Origin: Phaeocystidibacter sp965659725
Lineage (GTDB): Bacteria; Bacteroidota; Bacteroidia; Flavobacteriales; Schleiferiaceae
Length of the DNA stretch: 64,000 nucleotides
NCBI GenBank assembly: GCA_965659725.1
Contig: CBFHXG010000008.1
Span: 17,041 to 81,040 of the forward strand
Reading direction: 5' to 3'
The position numbers and the translations under genes are program-made. The notes below the pieces were generated by a model, which saw nothing but the letters and a program-made list of their open reading frames with translations, ran no database searches and had not been told where the DNA came from. Shown piece by piece: positions 33,202-41,562 of this stretch; positions within the stretch are counted from its first letter, which is position 1; the number at the start of each line of letters is the position of its first letter.

Positions 33202-33835
33202 ATACCTTGCCACTGGCGCAGATGGTGATGTGTACGAAATGCTGATACCTCATCTCTGGATGGGGAAAATGGAAGAAGGGGAAGAGTGAGAAGATAGCAG
33301 GGATAGGAAGGCTAGTTGGGAATGCGGGGATGGCAAAGTGGGAGTAGGTAGCTAACTTGGTGAAGATGTAGAATAGGGCAACGAAGGAGTAGAGGGAGCG
33401 CAAATGATAACGGGGGCCCCCAACCCCGCCCCAGTCTCAAGCTACGCACCCAACACCCATTTATCCGTACGATAAACGCATACAAACGGGTAATTTTTCA
33501 GATCATGTTTTTCAAACAGAAAGTCATCTGAAATTCCATATCATAAACGTAATAATGAATAGATTGATACCGGGGAGGGGTCGGGGGCTCCATCAAAACA
33601 CCCCCCAAAAAAATAAATAAATAAAGAATCCACACTCACCCTTTCTAGCTCTCCCCAATTCACCCCATTTCTAGTTCATTCCATTCTATTCCATCTCCAT
33701 TCTATCTCCACTCGATCACACACCTCATTTTACCTCATTATAATGCTAGGAATCCAGACCCATCATCACTTCTCAGCTCTGATCCTCCACCAACCAATCC
33801 TCCCATTCAACTGAACAACACACCCATTCTTACCA
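33202..33835. other. Gene-free intergenic stretch with strand-biased composition
   Basis: No credible coding frame was found. From about 33,255 to 33,400 the plus strand is strongly purine-rich (GGAAGAAGGGGAAGAGTGAG). From about 33,640 to 33,830 it is strongly pyrimidine/A-rich with few G (CATTCTATTCCATCTCCATT). The two are separated by the GC-rich inverted repeat described separately. It also contains a short AAATAAATAAATAAA run near 33,609. Confidence 0.6.
33412..33591. repeat. GC-rich imperfect inverted repeat pair
   Basis: GGGGGCCCCCAACCCCGCCC (33,412-33,431) is the near reverse complement of GGGGAGGGGTCGGGGGCTCC (33,572-33,591), with about 17 of 20 pairs matching, around a 140-bp AT-richer core. 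It could be the ends of a small non-autonomous element or a long hairpin. Confidence 0.6.
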
Positions 33836-33861
33836 CAAAAAAATCCCGCACAGGGCGGGAT
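33836..33861 (-). terminator. Terminator of msrB
   Basis: On the minus strand TCCCGC / GCGGGA forms a hairpin followed by TTTTTTT, about 26 bp after the msrB stop. Confidence 0.8.
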
Positions 33862-33886
33862 CTCGTATCCGTCACATTTAACTTAT

Positions 33887-34426
33887 TTATTGTTCGTCAG
33901 TATCCGATTCTTCCTCCTCAAAATCCAAAGAGGCGGAGTTGACGCAGTAGCGTAGTCCGGTTGAAGTGGGACCATCATTGAAAACGTGACCCAAATGTCC
34001 ACCACAGTTGGCACATAGGATCTCCGTTCGCACCATGCCATAGCTCGTGTCCAATTTCTCAATGATCTTTTCCTCAGCTATACCTTTGTCAAAGCTCGGC
34101 CATCCGCAGTGTGCATCGAACTTACTATCACTCGAGAATAGTTCTGCACCACAACCAGCACACGTGTAAACCCCATCTTCAAAGTGCATGTCGTATTTGC
34201 CCGTGCCTGCTCGTTCCGTGCCCTTTTCTCTAAGTACATAGTATTGCTCTGGTGTCAGCTGTTGACGCCATTCTTCATCGCTTTTTTGTACGCTGTATTC
34301 TGTCATGGTATCTGTTGATGTTGATTGATCGCGCGTTTCATTCTGTGCCGAGCATGCTACTCCTGCCCAAACCAAAGCGATCATAATTGTGGTTCTCCTG
34401 ATCATCATAGTGTTCGTTTTGATCAT
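33887..34426 (-). CDS. msrB: Peptide-methionine (R)-S-oxide reductase, predicted lipoprotein
   Basis: 179 residues as listed; the in-frame Met codons at 34,408 and 34,405 are equally good starts just before the signal peptide. The N-terminus MIRRTTIMIALVWAGVACSA ends in a lipobox (GVAC), predicting a lipid-anchored periplasmic enzyme. The SelR domain follows: zinc cysteines in TCAGCGAELF and CANCGGHLGHVF, CGWPSF, and the catalytic cysteine in GLRYCVNSASL. It reduces oxidised methionine in envelope proteins. A very acidic tail (EEEESDTDEQ) ends the protein. It is a single gene with its own terminator. Confidence 0.95.
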   Translation of the reverse strand: MIKTNTMMIRRTTIMIALVWAGVACSAQNETRDQSTSTDTMTEYSVQKSDEEWRQQLTPEQYYVLREKGTERAGTGKYDMHFEDGVYTCAGCGAELFSSDSKFDAHCGWPSFDKGIAEEKIIEKLDTSYGMVRTEILCANCGGHLGHVFNDGPTSTGLRYCVNSASLDFEEEESDTDEQ

Positions 34427-34456
34427 AGACGAGACACTATCTCGAAGGCTTTCAGC

Positions 34457-36658
34457 TTATTCTGTTAAAATAATACGAAAGCTCTTTCCAGCAATCTCTG
34501 TCCATACTTTCAAAACATATACGCCACTGGGAAGTTCATGGATGTCTATTTTGTTCGATCTCGATGAAATTTCTCCACTACATACACGCGTTCCTCGAAG
34601 GTCGATCAAAGAATACTGGGCTACACCGTTCAATCCATCTACCTTCAAATAGCTGGAGGCAGGATTGGGGTAGATCCTCCAACGCGAATCGATTTCATCT
34701 AGATCCAGGTCGTTTTGCATGATCACATCAATGGTATCCACATATGCACACCCTAGAGGTGACGTGGCGCGGATCTCAAGGGTGAAATTGGTCCTTGACG
34801 TGGAGCTGTCGATGTAGACCTGTGGAGCATTGGAAAGAACGCTATTCGAACCGATATTCGTCCAACTCACCTGCGTATATCCATGGTCGATCTCTAAGAG
34901 TCCACCGCTCCAACCCAAGATCGTATCCTCTGGCCAATCCATCTTTAAAGAGTCTGTCTTGAATTCAATGTACTGCGGACTTGTGGAACATTTACCCGTG
35001 GGGTTGAAGCCATAGTCGTACGAGATGGTCGCCGTCATTGCCCGGTTGGGATAGTCGGCACCGAAGTTATACGCTATGCCGCTACCCGATTGAAAGCGCA
35101 GGGCGGTAGAATGAAAGGTCACAGGGTTGGGAACACTTTGGTAGCGCAAGGACTGTCCGCTTGATGCAAAGTGAATGTAAACACCAAGGGTGTCTCCAGC
35201 CGCCATTTGATAGGGGAGAGGAAGGCTGATCGAATCCCCAGATTGATTCACTTGGACCGTATCCGTGAGCAATCGGGTCCATTGTCCAGGTTGACCCTCC
35301 TTGCCCAAGTAAGATCCGGGAGTGATATCGATGATCGGGTACAGCGTTCCCGTGGATGCGCTCACAAAGTGTATCTCCTCCAATGTGACAGCGCTATCAG
35401 CGATCAAGTTGAACATGTTACCATTGAAGGATATGTTGCTAGAGCTCGCCGCCGTTAAGCGGTCTTCCAAAACAAATGGCCCTACGGCCGACTGAATGAA
35501 GAGGCCCGTATCTTTTTCAAACAGGAAGTCGCTCACATTGATCCGGTTCAAATTCCCATTCAACCAATACAAGGTATCTCCCACGGAAGGATGCAGAGGC
35601 AGGTGAACGGAATCGCCGTAGCAGAAGTAGTTCTTTGGTTCTAATCCAGACACAGGCTGCTGATAGAATGTCTTGAAAACGGTAAATGCATCGTTGTTTG
35701 GATTGATGTCTTGAGGACAAATGATGGTTACATCAAACCTATGCGTACCGGGCGTAAGTGAGTCTCCAAACCAAATGATGGGCTTAGAACACGATCCAAC
35801 AAGGAAGGGTACAATAGACGAAATAGAATCAGTTCCATCGATCAATATGCTGATCTCTACATTGTTGGCATCAGAATCGCCTAGATTGGCAAAAGCTACG
35901 CTAAATTGGGTTTGATTTCCTGCACAGGCCTGACCTTGAACAAACAAGTCTATCCCCTTCAGATCTACTCCACCTATCGCTGGAATGATGTGCACTAATA
36001 GGTCGTGATTCCATACCTGTTGAAAGAGGATCCTATGACCCGCATCGTTGAGGTGGACGGCATCGGCTGCGTAGGAGGGGCTAACGACTCCATTCGAATC
36101 CGCTAGTGGCGTGAAGAAATCGATGGCATTTGGACCAAACATGACCTGAATGGAGTCTTTCACAGAAGCTTGATACGCACCCCAATTACCAGCTATGGGC
36201 TGAGTTGTGCAGATGTAAACGGGTACGCCGTTGTTCCAACCATGTCGGTATAAGGAATCAAAATTTGCGAGTTGCTCCGACATCGGCCATTGCCTGTCGT
36301 TACTGGGAAGGTTGATGACGATGGCATCGGGGTTCAAGCTCAGTGCTTCTGTAATATTGTGTGCACTATCAACGGTAGGTCGGTTTGATGGAGTGATGAA
36401 ATTATCCGGCATGATGCGATAGGTAGTATAGCCACCCACCGCTAGGTTGATCACTTCATTGTTGGGATTGATCTGTTTTAAACCAGCTCGATATCGGTTC
36501 ACCCATGTGCTGTCAGGGTGACTTGGTCCAGTGCCGGCGGCTGTTGAGGAGCCGAGGACCACAATGCGAACGGGCAGCTCATCTGTGCACGCATTGCGCG
36601 TAATTTGGGCTGATAGTCCCGATGATATGAGCAAAATTGTAAAGAGGAGGTATTTCAC
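34457..36658 (-). CDS. SGNH/GDSL-family hydrolase with T9SS C-terminal sorting domain
   Basis: 733 residues from the GTG start at 36,658, which yields the signal peptide MKYLLFTILLISSGLSAQ; the longer TTG frame (36,673) adds five residues. Residues about 27-225 are an SGNH hydrolase: GSSTAAGTG with the nucleophile Ser38, a glycine block (NLAVGG), an asparagine block (NLPSNDRQ) and DAVHLND with Asp199/His202. A CARDB-like domain (VDLKGIDLFVQGQA) and beta-rich regions follow. The C-terminal 75 residues begin WRIYPNPASSYLKVDG and end SGVYVLKVWTEIAGKSFRII, the type A sorting signal. The product should be exported by the type IX system as a cell-surface or extracellular esterase. The substrate is unknown. 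Confidence 0.9.
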   Translation of the reverse strand: MKYLLFTILLISSGLSAQITRNACTDELPVRIVVLGSSTAAGTGPSHPDSTWVNRYRAGLKQINPNNEVINLAVGGYTTYRIMPDNFITPSNRPTVDSAHNITEALSLNPDAIVINLPSNDRQWPMSEQLANFDSLYRHGWNNGVPVYICTTQPIAGNWGAYQASVKDSIQVMFGPNAIDFFTPLADSNGVVSPSYAADAVHLNDAGHRILFQQVWNHDLLVHIIPAIGGVDLKGIDLFVQGQACAGNQTQFSVAFANLGDSDANNVEISILIDGTDSISSIVPFLVGSCSKPIIWFGDSLTPGTHRFDVTIICPQDINPNNDAFTVFKTFYQQPVSGLEPKNYFCYGDSVHLPLHPSVGDTLYWLNGNLNRINVSDFLFEKDTGLFIQSAVGPFVLEDRLTAASSSNISFNGNMFNLIADSAVTLEEIHFVSASTGTLYPIIDITPGSYLGKEGQPGQWTRLLTDTVQVNQSGDSISLPLPYQMAAGDTLGVYIHFASSGQSLRYQSVPNPVTFHSTALRFQSGSGIAYNFGADYPNRAMTATISYDYGFNPTGKCSTSPQYIEFKTDSLKMDWPEDTILGWSGGLLEIDHGYTQVSWTNIGSNSVLSNAPQVYIDSSTSRTNFTLEIRATSPLGCAYVDTIDVIMQNDLDLDEIDSRWRIYPNPASSYLKVDGLNGVAQYSLIDLRGTRVCSGEISSRSNKIDIHELPSGVYVLKVWTEIAGKSFRIILTE

Positions 36659-36698
36659 TCCTACAAGATGCAAATTTTGAAGATGTCAATCGATTCTC

Positions 36699-37562
36699 TC
36701 AATCAACGAAATCTAGGATAGAGGCAATCACCTTGTCGTCGCTCAATATCCGACGATGGCCCAAACCTTCGGTAAGGATCAGCTTTGAACCTTTCCAGTT
36801 TTCATGCAGCGCCTCGGCTTGTTCATAATGAACATCGATATCCTGTTTATCATGAACGATCAATCCCTGGACGGTCATTTTCTTAGCTAAATGACGTGGT
36901 GCCATGGCTTCGATATCCGGACTATAATTGTCGTTCAGGTATTGCTCAAGGTATTGATTATATCGATGATCGAGATGCAAGCGATCACAGAAATCCGAGA
37001 TCACATCAGCAATGGATGAAGGAGCACCCAGGATGACGAGCTTCTTAACGTTCAAGCCTTGATCAAGTGCGTTGAAGGCCGCAGCGCCGCCAATGCTATG
37101 GGCGATCAACACGTCCACCGTTCCGATATGCTCAGCCGTAGCCATAATGGCGTCGGTGAACTGAAGCATGTGCGTGCGCTTACCTGGATTATTACCGTGC
37201 GCTTGGGCTGTGATGGTCACTACTTTGTAACCCGCCTTGACCAGAGCTGGAGCAAGGGCATAGGCTTGAGAGCCTCGTCCGGACCATCCGTGAATGAACA
37301 CTGCGGTCTTATCACCATTACCTAAGGTACGCAGTGTGATCTGCTTTCCATCCACTTGCAGATTCTCACGCTCGGCCTCTTCCACAAACGGACGTTCACG
37401 ATCGGGTAGGGAGAATGGGATTGGGGTAAAGAACCGCTTCCGAACTTCTGTAGCCGCCCAATTGAAATTGAAGAATTGCAAGGTGGAAACGTATCTCAAA
37501 TACCACTTTGGGATCTGAAAACTCGGTGTATTGGCAGATGTTACATCCTTATTTTGCTCCAT
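36699..37562 (-). CDS. Alpha/beta hydrolase
   Basis: A 287-residue cytoplasmic protein. FIHGWSGRGSQAYAL supplies the oxyanion HGW motif, and the nucleophile elbow is AHSIGGAAAF (GxSxGG-type: H-S-I-G-G). The acid is probably in IVHDKQDIDVHY and the catalytic His in EGLGHRRIL. The N-terminal 60 residues contain the FFTPIPFSLPDRERPF-type segment seen in a subset of these hydrolases. The start is MEQNKDVTSANTPSFQIPKW at 37,562; a longer frame to 37,694 runs antisense-like into the neighbouring gene. The substrate is unknown. Confidence 0.9.
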   Translation of the reverse strand: MEQNKDVTSANTPSFQIPKWYLRYVSTLQFFNFNWAATEVRKRFFTPIPFSLPDRERPFVEEAERENLQVDGKQITLRTLGNGDKTAVFIHGWSGRGSQAYALAPALVKAGYKVVTITAQAHGNNPGKRTHMLQFTDAIMATAEHIGTVDVLIAHSIGGAAAFNALDQGLNVKKLVILGAPSSIADVISDFCDRLHLDHRYNQYLEQYLNDNYSPDIEAMAPRHLAKKMTVQGLIVHDKQDIDVHYEQAEALHENWKGSKLILTEGLGHRRILSDDKVIASILDFVD

Positions 37563-37585
37563 AGTGCAAAGGTGGGAAATGTCCT

Positions 37586-38818
37586 TTAAAGTAGCCTCTT
37601 GATTCCGATAGTAGGCGCGTAGATGGAATAGAAGTTTCCTGGATCGAATGGTAGTTCTTGATAGGTATAGGTAAAGTCGAGGATGAACATCCAATTCTGA
37701 CTAATGGCCTGTTGCCACTCGGCGCCTATTTGGGCGGTTTGCAGTATCTCGATCACTTCACCGGCTCCCACTTGAATGCGTCGTGCGTCTGGTGAGAATC
37801 CATAGTTACCTCTCAGGGTCACCCAGCTTCTACTATCTTTCAAGAACCTTCTGGCAAAGAAATTACCGGTAAAATCGGTACCATCATCTTGCGGTGTGAT
37901 GAAAGGGCGGAAGGAGAATAGGTATTTGCCGGTGTAGTAATTCACCGATCCGGTGTACATGGTAACGGTGGATTGTGGGCCGAAATAGAGATGTCTCATA
38001 CCGGCTGAGATCTCGAATCCATTACCTACATCTCCGTATAACTCCACTCCAAATCGATGTTCTGGGAAAACGGCGGTATTCGATGAATAGCCATAATTCA
38101 GATACCCATAGATTCGGTCGGTGATGAGCGGGTAAAGATCTATTTGGCCCTGATATCCCGTTTCATTGAATCGGTTGGCCATGTTCACTCGGGCGATACC
38201 TACACCGTATTTGGTGGATTGTCCCACTTGGACAGTGCCGTAGTACATCGTTTCATATTGCTCGCTGAAGGTTTCAACGGAACCGATGACATCTACGGAG
38301 TGGTTAACAAGTCGGCGAAGGGCATTTTGTCGGATAGAGTTGGCTTCCGGCGTATCGAAATTGGTCAATTCATCAACGGCAGTGCGGAATTCGCGCAACT
38401 TAAATAGGGCAAAAGCACGCCGGGTGTGGATCTCCTGGTATGATACTTCATTGGAGTCTACCCTTTTTTCAGCTTCATCCATTTGACTGATCACTTCTGA
38501 ATACTTCTTTTCCCAAATAAGCACATCGCCATAACCTAGATAGGCCGGTAGATAATCGGGAGCTTCAAGGATGATATTAGAGAAGTAATGGTAGGCGGAG
38601 TCGTAATTACCTTACCATGCGTGGGTTTTACCCACAAAATTGAAAAGGTCGTAATACTGTGGATACTCCCTCATTGCAGGCCTCAATAACTGCCTGGCCT
38701 CTTGATATTTACCTTCGGCAGTGAGCTTTCTAGCTTCTTCGAATTGTTTGTCGGCATCTAATTGTCCCCAAGATGTAAAGGCGAGGAGCAAACCGAGAAC
38801 GGAAAGGTGTAGCTTCAT
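37586..38818 (-). pseudogene. YaiO-family outer membrane beta-barrel protein with N-terminal TPR, nonsense-interrupted
   Basis: The frame starts at MKLHLSVLGLLLAFTSWGQ (38,818), a signal peptide. TPR-like helices follow (ADKQFEEARKLTAEGKYQEA), reaching FVGKTHAW and then TAA at 38,612-38,614. The same frame continues directly as GNYDSAYHYFSNIILEAPDY and on to a C-terminal YaiO-like barrel (YGTVQVGQSTKYGVGIARVN; FILDFTYTYQELPFD). TPR units in this position usually read W-x-G-x-Y, so CAA or similar changed to TAA is a one-base nonsense mutation. The full product would be 409 residues. The remaining open part from 38,524 lacks a signal peptide. Either a real inactivation or a sequence error. Confidence 0.82.
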
Positions 38819-38945
38819 GAATGGTCGCAAACGTTTCTACTAGTGTAAGAAAGTAATGAAGTGGGAGGGGAAGAAAGTTGGGATAGGAGAAAGTGAGAGT
38901 GATATTCTGACTCTCGACATCATTCTCAAGATAGTAATCTATGGA

Positions 38946-38980
38946 AATAAAAAATCCCGGATCAAGAACTGATCGGGATT
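38946..38980 (-). terminator. Terminator after tRNA-Leu
   Basis: On the minus strand AATCCCG and CGGGATT form a stem (with an inner GATCAG/TTGATC match) followed by TTTTTAT, immediately after the tRNA 3' end. Confidence 0.8.
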
Positions 38981-38981
38981 C

Positions 38982-39068
38982 TGGTGCCCAGGACTGGATT
39001 CGAACCAGCACGAGCAAATGCTCACCACCCCCTCAAGATGGCGTGTCTACCAATTTCACCACCTGGGC
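38982..39068 (-). tRNA. tRNA-Leu (GAG), CCA encoded
   Basis: Minus strand. The acceptor GCCCAGG (5' end at 39,068) pairs with CCTGGGC; the discriminator A is at 38,985 and CCA follows (38,984-38,982). The anticodon stem CCATC/GGTGG encloses TTGAGGG, giving GAG. A long class II variable arm (GAGC-ATTT-GCTC) is present. Confidence 0.95.
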
Positions 39069-39089
39069 CAATGTGTTCTGTGTATAACT

Positions 39090-39123
39090 AAAAAACGGAG
39101 CAGCAGAACACCACTCCTCCGTT
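39090..39123 (-). terminator. Possible terminator between tRNA-Lys and tRNA-Leu
   Basis: On the minus strand AACGGAG ... CTCCGTT with a T run follows tRNA-Lys. No separate promoter was found for tRNA-Leu, so this hairpin may be a processing signal or a leaky terminator. Confidence 0.4.
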
Positions 39124-39128
39124 CTTAG

Positions 39129-39201
39129 TGACCCGACAGGGGCTCGAACCCTGGACCCGCACATTAAAAGTGTGCTGCTCTACCAACTGAGCTATCGAGT
39201 C
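39129..39201 (-). tRNA. tRNA-Lys (TTT)
   Basis: Minus strand. The acceptor GACTCGA (5' end at 39,201) pairs with TCGGGTC with one wobble; the discriminator is A at 39,129. The anticodon stem GCACA/TGTGC encloses CTTTTAA, giving TTT. The T arm GGTTCGAGCCC is standard. CCA is not encoded. Confidence 0.96.
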
Positions 39202-39233
39202 ATCGCCTATGAACTATTGTCCGAAAGCGGGTG

Positions 39234-39263
39234 CAAATATAAAGGCTTTATTCTTACGACCAA
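39234..39263 (-). promoter_or_regulatory. Promoter of tRNA-Lys
   Basis: Minus strand TTG (39,263-39,261), 19 bp, TATATTTG (39,241-39,234), 32 bp before the tRNA. Confidence 0.8.
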
Positions 39264-39345
39264 ACCCCATCGGGAAGAAAATTCTCAAGTCAATTTCAAG
39301 CCTCTAAAAATCAATAATCAAGGATTTCAGGTTTCTTTTCCGATG

Positions 39346-39353
39346 TACATTTG
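39346..39353 (+). promoter_or_regulatory. -7 box of aroK, predicted leaderless
   Basis: TACATTTG, exact TAnnTTTG, with only TAGT between it and the aroK ATG at 39,358. A clear -33 TTG is lacking. Confidence 0.5.
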
Positions 39354-39357
39354 TAGT

Positions 39358-39882
39358 ATGAAAATCGTGCTGATCGGATACATGGCTAGCGGTAAAACCG
39401 CAGTGGCAAAGGAACTGAGTAAGAGGACACACATCCCCGCTTATGACCTCGACCATTATATCGAGGAGAAGAATCAAATGGATGTGGCCACCTTCATCCG
39501 AGAGAAGGGAGAGATCAAATTCAGGAAAGAGGAGTATGAGCGACTCCATGAGATCCTCCAATTCGATCATTTCATCCTTTCAAGCGGTGGTGGAACGCCA
39601 TGTTATTACGATAATATTCAGCAAATGAAAGAAGGAGCCTATGTCGTTTATTTACAATGGCCCCTTTCGGTTCTTTTAAGCCGATTAAAGGCCGAACGCG
39701 AAAACCGTCCGCTATTCGACGGTGTTAAGGAGGAAGATATGCCAGAGTATGTAGCAAAGCATATCTTCGACCGACGTCCTTTTTACGAACAAGCCGATCA
39801 CATCATCTTCGGAAAAGATCAATCTCCAGAAGAGCTGGCGACAGAAATCTATGACGCATGGAAAAATCACTCAATGATATAA
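39358..39882 (+). CDS. aroK: Shikimate kinase
   Basis: A 174-residue P-loop kinase that phosphorylates shikimate at the 3-hydroxyl, in the shikimate pathway. The Walker A motif is GYMASGKTAV (residues 7-16). The shikimate-binding DLDHYIEE and FRKEEYERL segments, the SSGGGTPCY motif (Walker B-like glycine triplet) and the lid region RLKAERENRPLF follow. The start at 39,358 gives the standard length; upstream in-frame sequence crosses the tRNA-Lys gene and is rejected. The 3' end overlaps the nitroreductase gene by 25 bp. Confidence 0.96.
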   Translation: MKIVLIGYMASGKTAVAKELSKRTHIPAYDLDHYIEEKNQMDVATFIREKGEIKFRKEEYERLHEILQFDHFILSSGGGTPCYYDNIQQMKEGAYVVYLQWPLSVLLSRLKAERENRPLFDGVKEEDMPEYVAKHIFDRRPFYEQADHIIFGKDQSPEELATEIYDAWKNHSMI

Positions 39883-40433
39883 TCGAACACAGACGTACCA
39901 TTAAACCCGACAAGTACACCGGGAATACCCTCGATGATCAAACGATACGCGAGATCCTGGAAGCCGCGAACTGGGCGCCTACGCATGGGTATACCGAACC
40001 GTGGCGGTTTGTGGTCTTTACAGAAGACGGCAAGGAGAAGCTCATCGATCTTTTGTATGCGCTCGATAAGGAAGATCACGGTGAAAATGAAGTGCGCTAT
40101 TCTAAGATCCGAGCTCGTGTGGAACGCAGTTCGCACATCATTGCCATTGGAATGAAGCGCGGAAACAACCCTAAGATCCCATTCATTGAAGAAGCGCAAG
40201 CCGTTGCAGCAGCCGTTCAGAATATGTGGTTATTGGCCTCTGAGAAGGGTTTAGGTGCCTACTGGAGTACCGGAGCCATTGGATACGATTCACGCCTCAC
40301 CAAAGCCCTTGGCTGGAATGGGGAAGAGGATACCGCTATGGGGTTCTTCTATATCGGGGAGTTCACAGGCGAGTGGCCTCAAGGAAGACGTCTTTCTCCA
40401 ATTACCGATAAAGTGCGCTGGGAAAGAGGTTGA
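39858..40433 (+). CDS. Nitroreductase-family FMN oxidoreductase
   Basis: 191 residues with the nitroreductase fold: IIEHRRTIKPDKYTG (the FMN-contacting arginines), EAANWAPTHGYTEPWRFVVF, AVQNMWLLASEKGLGAYWST and a C-terminal FFYIGEF. It most resembles the small YdjA/RutE-type members that dimerise around FMN and reduce nitro compounds or quinones. It overlaps the end of aroK, so the two are translationally coupled. The true substrate is unknown. Confidence 0.92.
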   Translation: MEKSLNDIIEHRRTIKPDKYTGNTLDDQTIREILEAANWAPTHGYTEPWRFVVFTEDGKEKLIDLLYALDKEDHGENEVRYSKIRARVERSSHIIAIGMKRGNNPKIPFIEEAQAVAAAVQNMWLLASEKGLGAYWSTGAIGYDSRLTKALGWNGEEDTAMGFFYIGEFTGEWPQGRRLSPITDKVRWERG

Positions 40434-40443
40434 TACGTATACC

Positions 40444-40947
40444 TTAATCCAAGTAAACCGTGGCGTCGTCGCCGTCAAATTTAACGCCTACATGTTCCTG
40501 AAGGGACGTGGAAAGTGACATGCCTTTCACATCGGCCTTGATAGGGAACCGCTTGTGGTTGCGGTCGACAAGGACTGCAGTGGTGCACATCTTCACGTTG
40601 GCTTCGAGAATATGGCGAACTCCATAGATCAAGGTAGATCCACTGTTCAGCACATCATCCACTACTACCACGCTCTTATCGTCCAGGTCACTCAGCTCAC
40701 CGTGTAGGATCACATCATCGCTAGGCTCGCGTTTGTTGATCTCCATCTTGATGAGTGAACATTGAATAGGTGAGACCTTTGCGATGTGTTGAGTAAGCAT
40801 CTCAGCGATCTTGTAGCCGCTCTCTGCAATGCCTATGATGAAGATCTCTTTCTCCGCTATGTTTCGCTCATAGATCTCCCAGGCAATACGCTCGATCTTG
40901 CGCTTTACCGTGGCCGAATCCATTACGATTGTAGGTGCAGTACTCAT
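40444..40947 (-). CDS. Phosphoribosyltransferase-family protein
   Basis: 167 residues of the type I PRTase fold. The PRPP loop is VVVVDDVLNSGSTLIYGV, with the two adjacent acidic residues that bind PRPP-Mg. The hood/flexible part starts IGIAESGYKIAEMLTQ. The start at MSTAPTIVMDSATVKRKIER (40,947) is used; MDSATV at 40,923 is also possible. It resembles PyrR-type uracil phosphoribosyltransferase/attenuator proteins of Bacteroidota, but no pyr genes are adjacent. It converges on the nitroreductase gene. Confidence 0.85.
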   Translation of the reverse strand: MSTAPTIVMDSATVKRKIERIAWEIYERNIAEKEIFIIGIAESGYKIAEMLTQHIAKVSPIQCSLIKMEINKREPSDDVILHGELSDLDDKSVVVVDDVLNSGSTLIYGVRHILEANVKMCTTAVLVDRNHKRFPIKADVKGMSLSTSLQEHVGVKFDGDDATVYLD

Positions 40948-40978
40948 GTGTTTCGAATTGCTGTGGAAGATACTAAAA

Positions 40979-41560
40979 CTAGGCTGGCTTTTTGAGTTCA
41001 AAGAATAACTCATTGCCCTGCCTCGGCTCAATGCTGTTGTAGCACATCTGGATATTGACGATCTCAAAGTGAGGCTCAAAACGCTCCCTGTATTCTTCCT
41101 CGCTCCCTCCAAAAGGAGGTCCTTTTTCGGTCAACGGAAAGTTGAATAACACACCAGCAAGTCGGCCTTTCGGATGGAGTAGTTCATGCATCTTTGACGC
41201 ATAACGATCTCTCAAGCTCGGGTCCAAGGCACAGAAGAAGGTCTGTTCCAAGATCAGGTCGTACGAGCCCTCATGCTCAAAGAAGTCGCCAACCTTGAAT
41301 TGCTCCTCCGGAAAGTCGGGAACTCTTTGCAGGAAGTTCGATTTTGCCGTAGGACTAAAGTCCATGAGGGTAATGTTTCTAAACCCTTTTTTCCATAAGG
41401 CTTCCGCCTCATAGGCATGTCCACATCCAGGGATGAAGATCGCTTCATCTGTATCGTGAAGGGTAGCATATTCAACCAGGGCAGGAGAGGCATAGCCGAT
41501 GTCCCAACCCCATGTTTTCTCCACATATCTTTCATCCCAATACTCGGCGTTCAGATCCAT
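40979..41560 (-). CDS. SAM-dependent methyltransferase, TPMT-like
   Basis: 193 residues matching the thiopurine S-methyltransferase family: WDERYVEKTWGWDIGYASP, the SAM-binding IFIPGCGHAYEAEALWKKG, ITLMDFSPTAKSNF, GDFFEHEGSYDLILEQTFFC and GPPFGGSEEEYRERF. Such enzymes methylate small thiol or selenium compounds. It starts 2 bp after the end of rlmD, so the two genes form an operon. The substrate is unknown. Confidence 0.9.
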   Translation of the reverse strand: MDLNAEYWDERYVEKTWGWDIGYASPALVEYATLHDTDEAIFIPGCGHAYEAEALWKKGFRNITLMDFSPTAKSNFLQRVPDFPEEQFKVGDFFEHEGSYDLILEQTFFCALDPSLRDRYASKMHELLHPKGRLAGVLFNFPLTEKGPPFGGSEEEYRERFEPHFEIVNIQMCYNSIEPRQGNELFFELKKPA

Positions 41561-41562
41561 AG

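Noticed and set aside
31900..33250. Integrase or prophage next to tRNA-Val
   Set aside because: No integrase-like or phage-like frame could be recognised; only a decayed secreted-protein gene.
39172..39357. N-terminal extension of aroK
   Set aside because: It overlaps tRNA-Lys on the other strand, and the shikimate kinase fold begins at 39,358.
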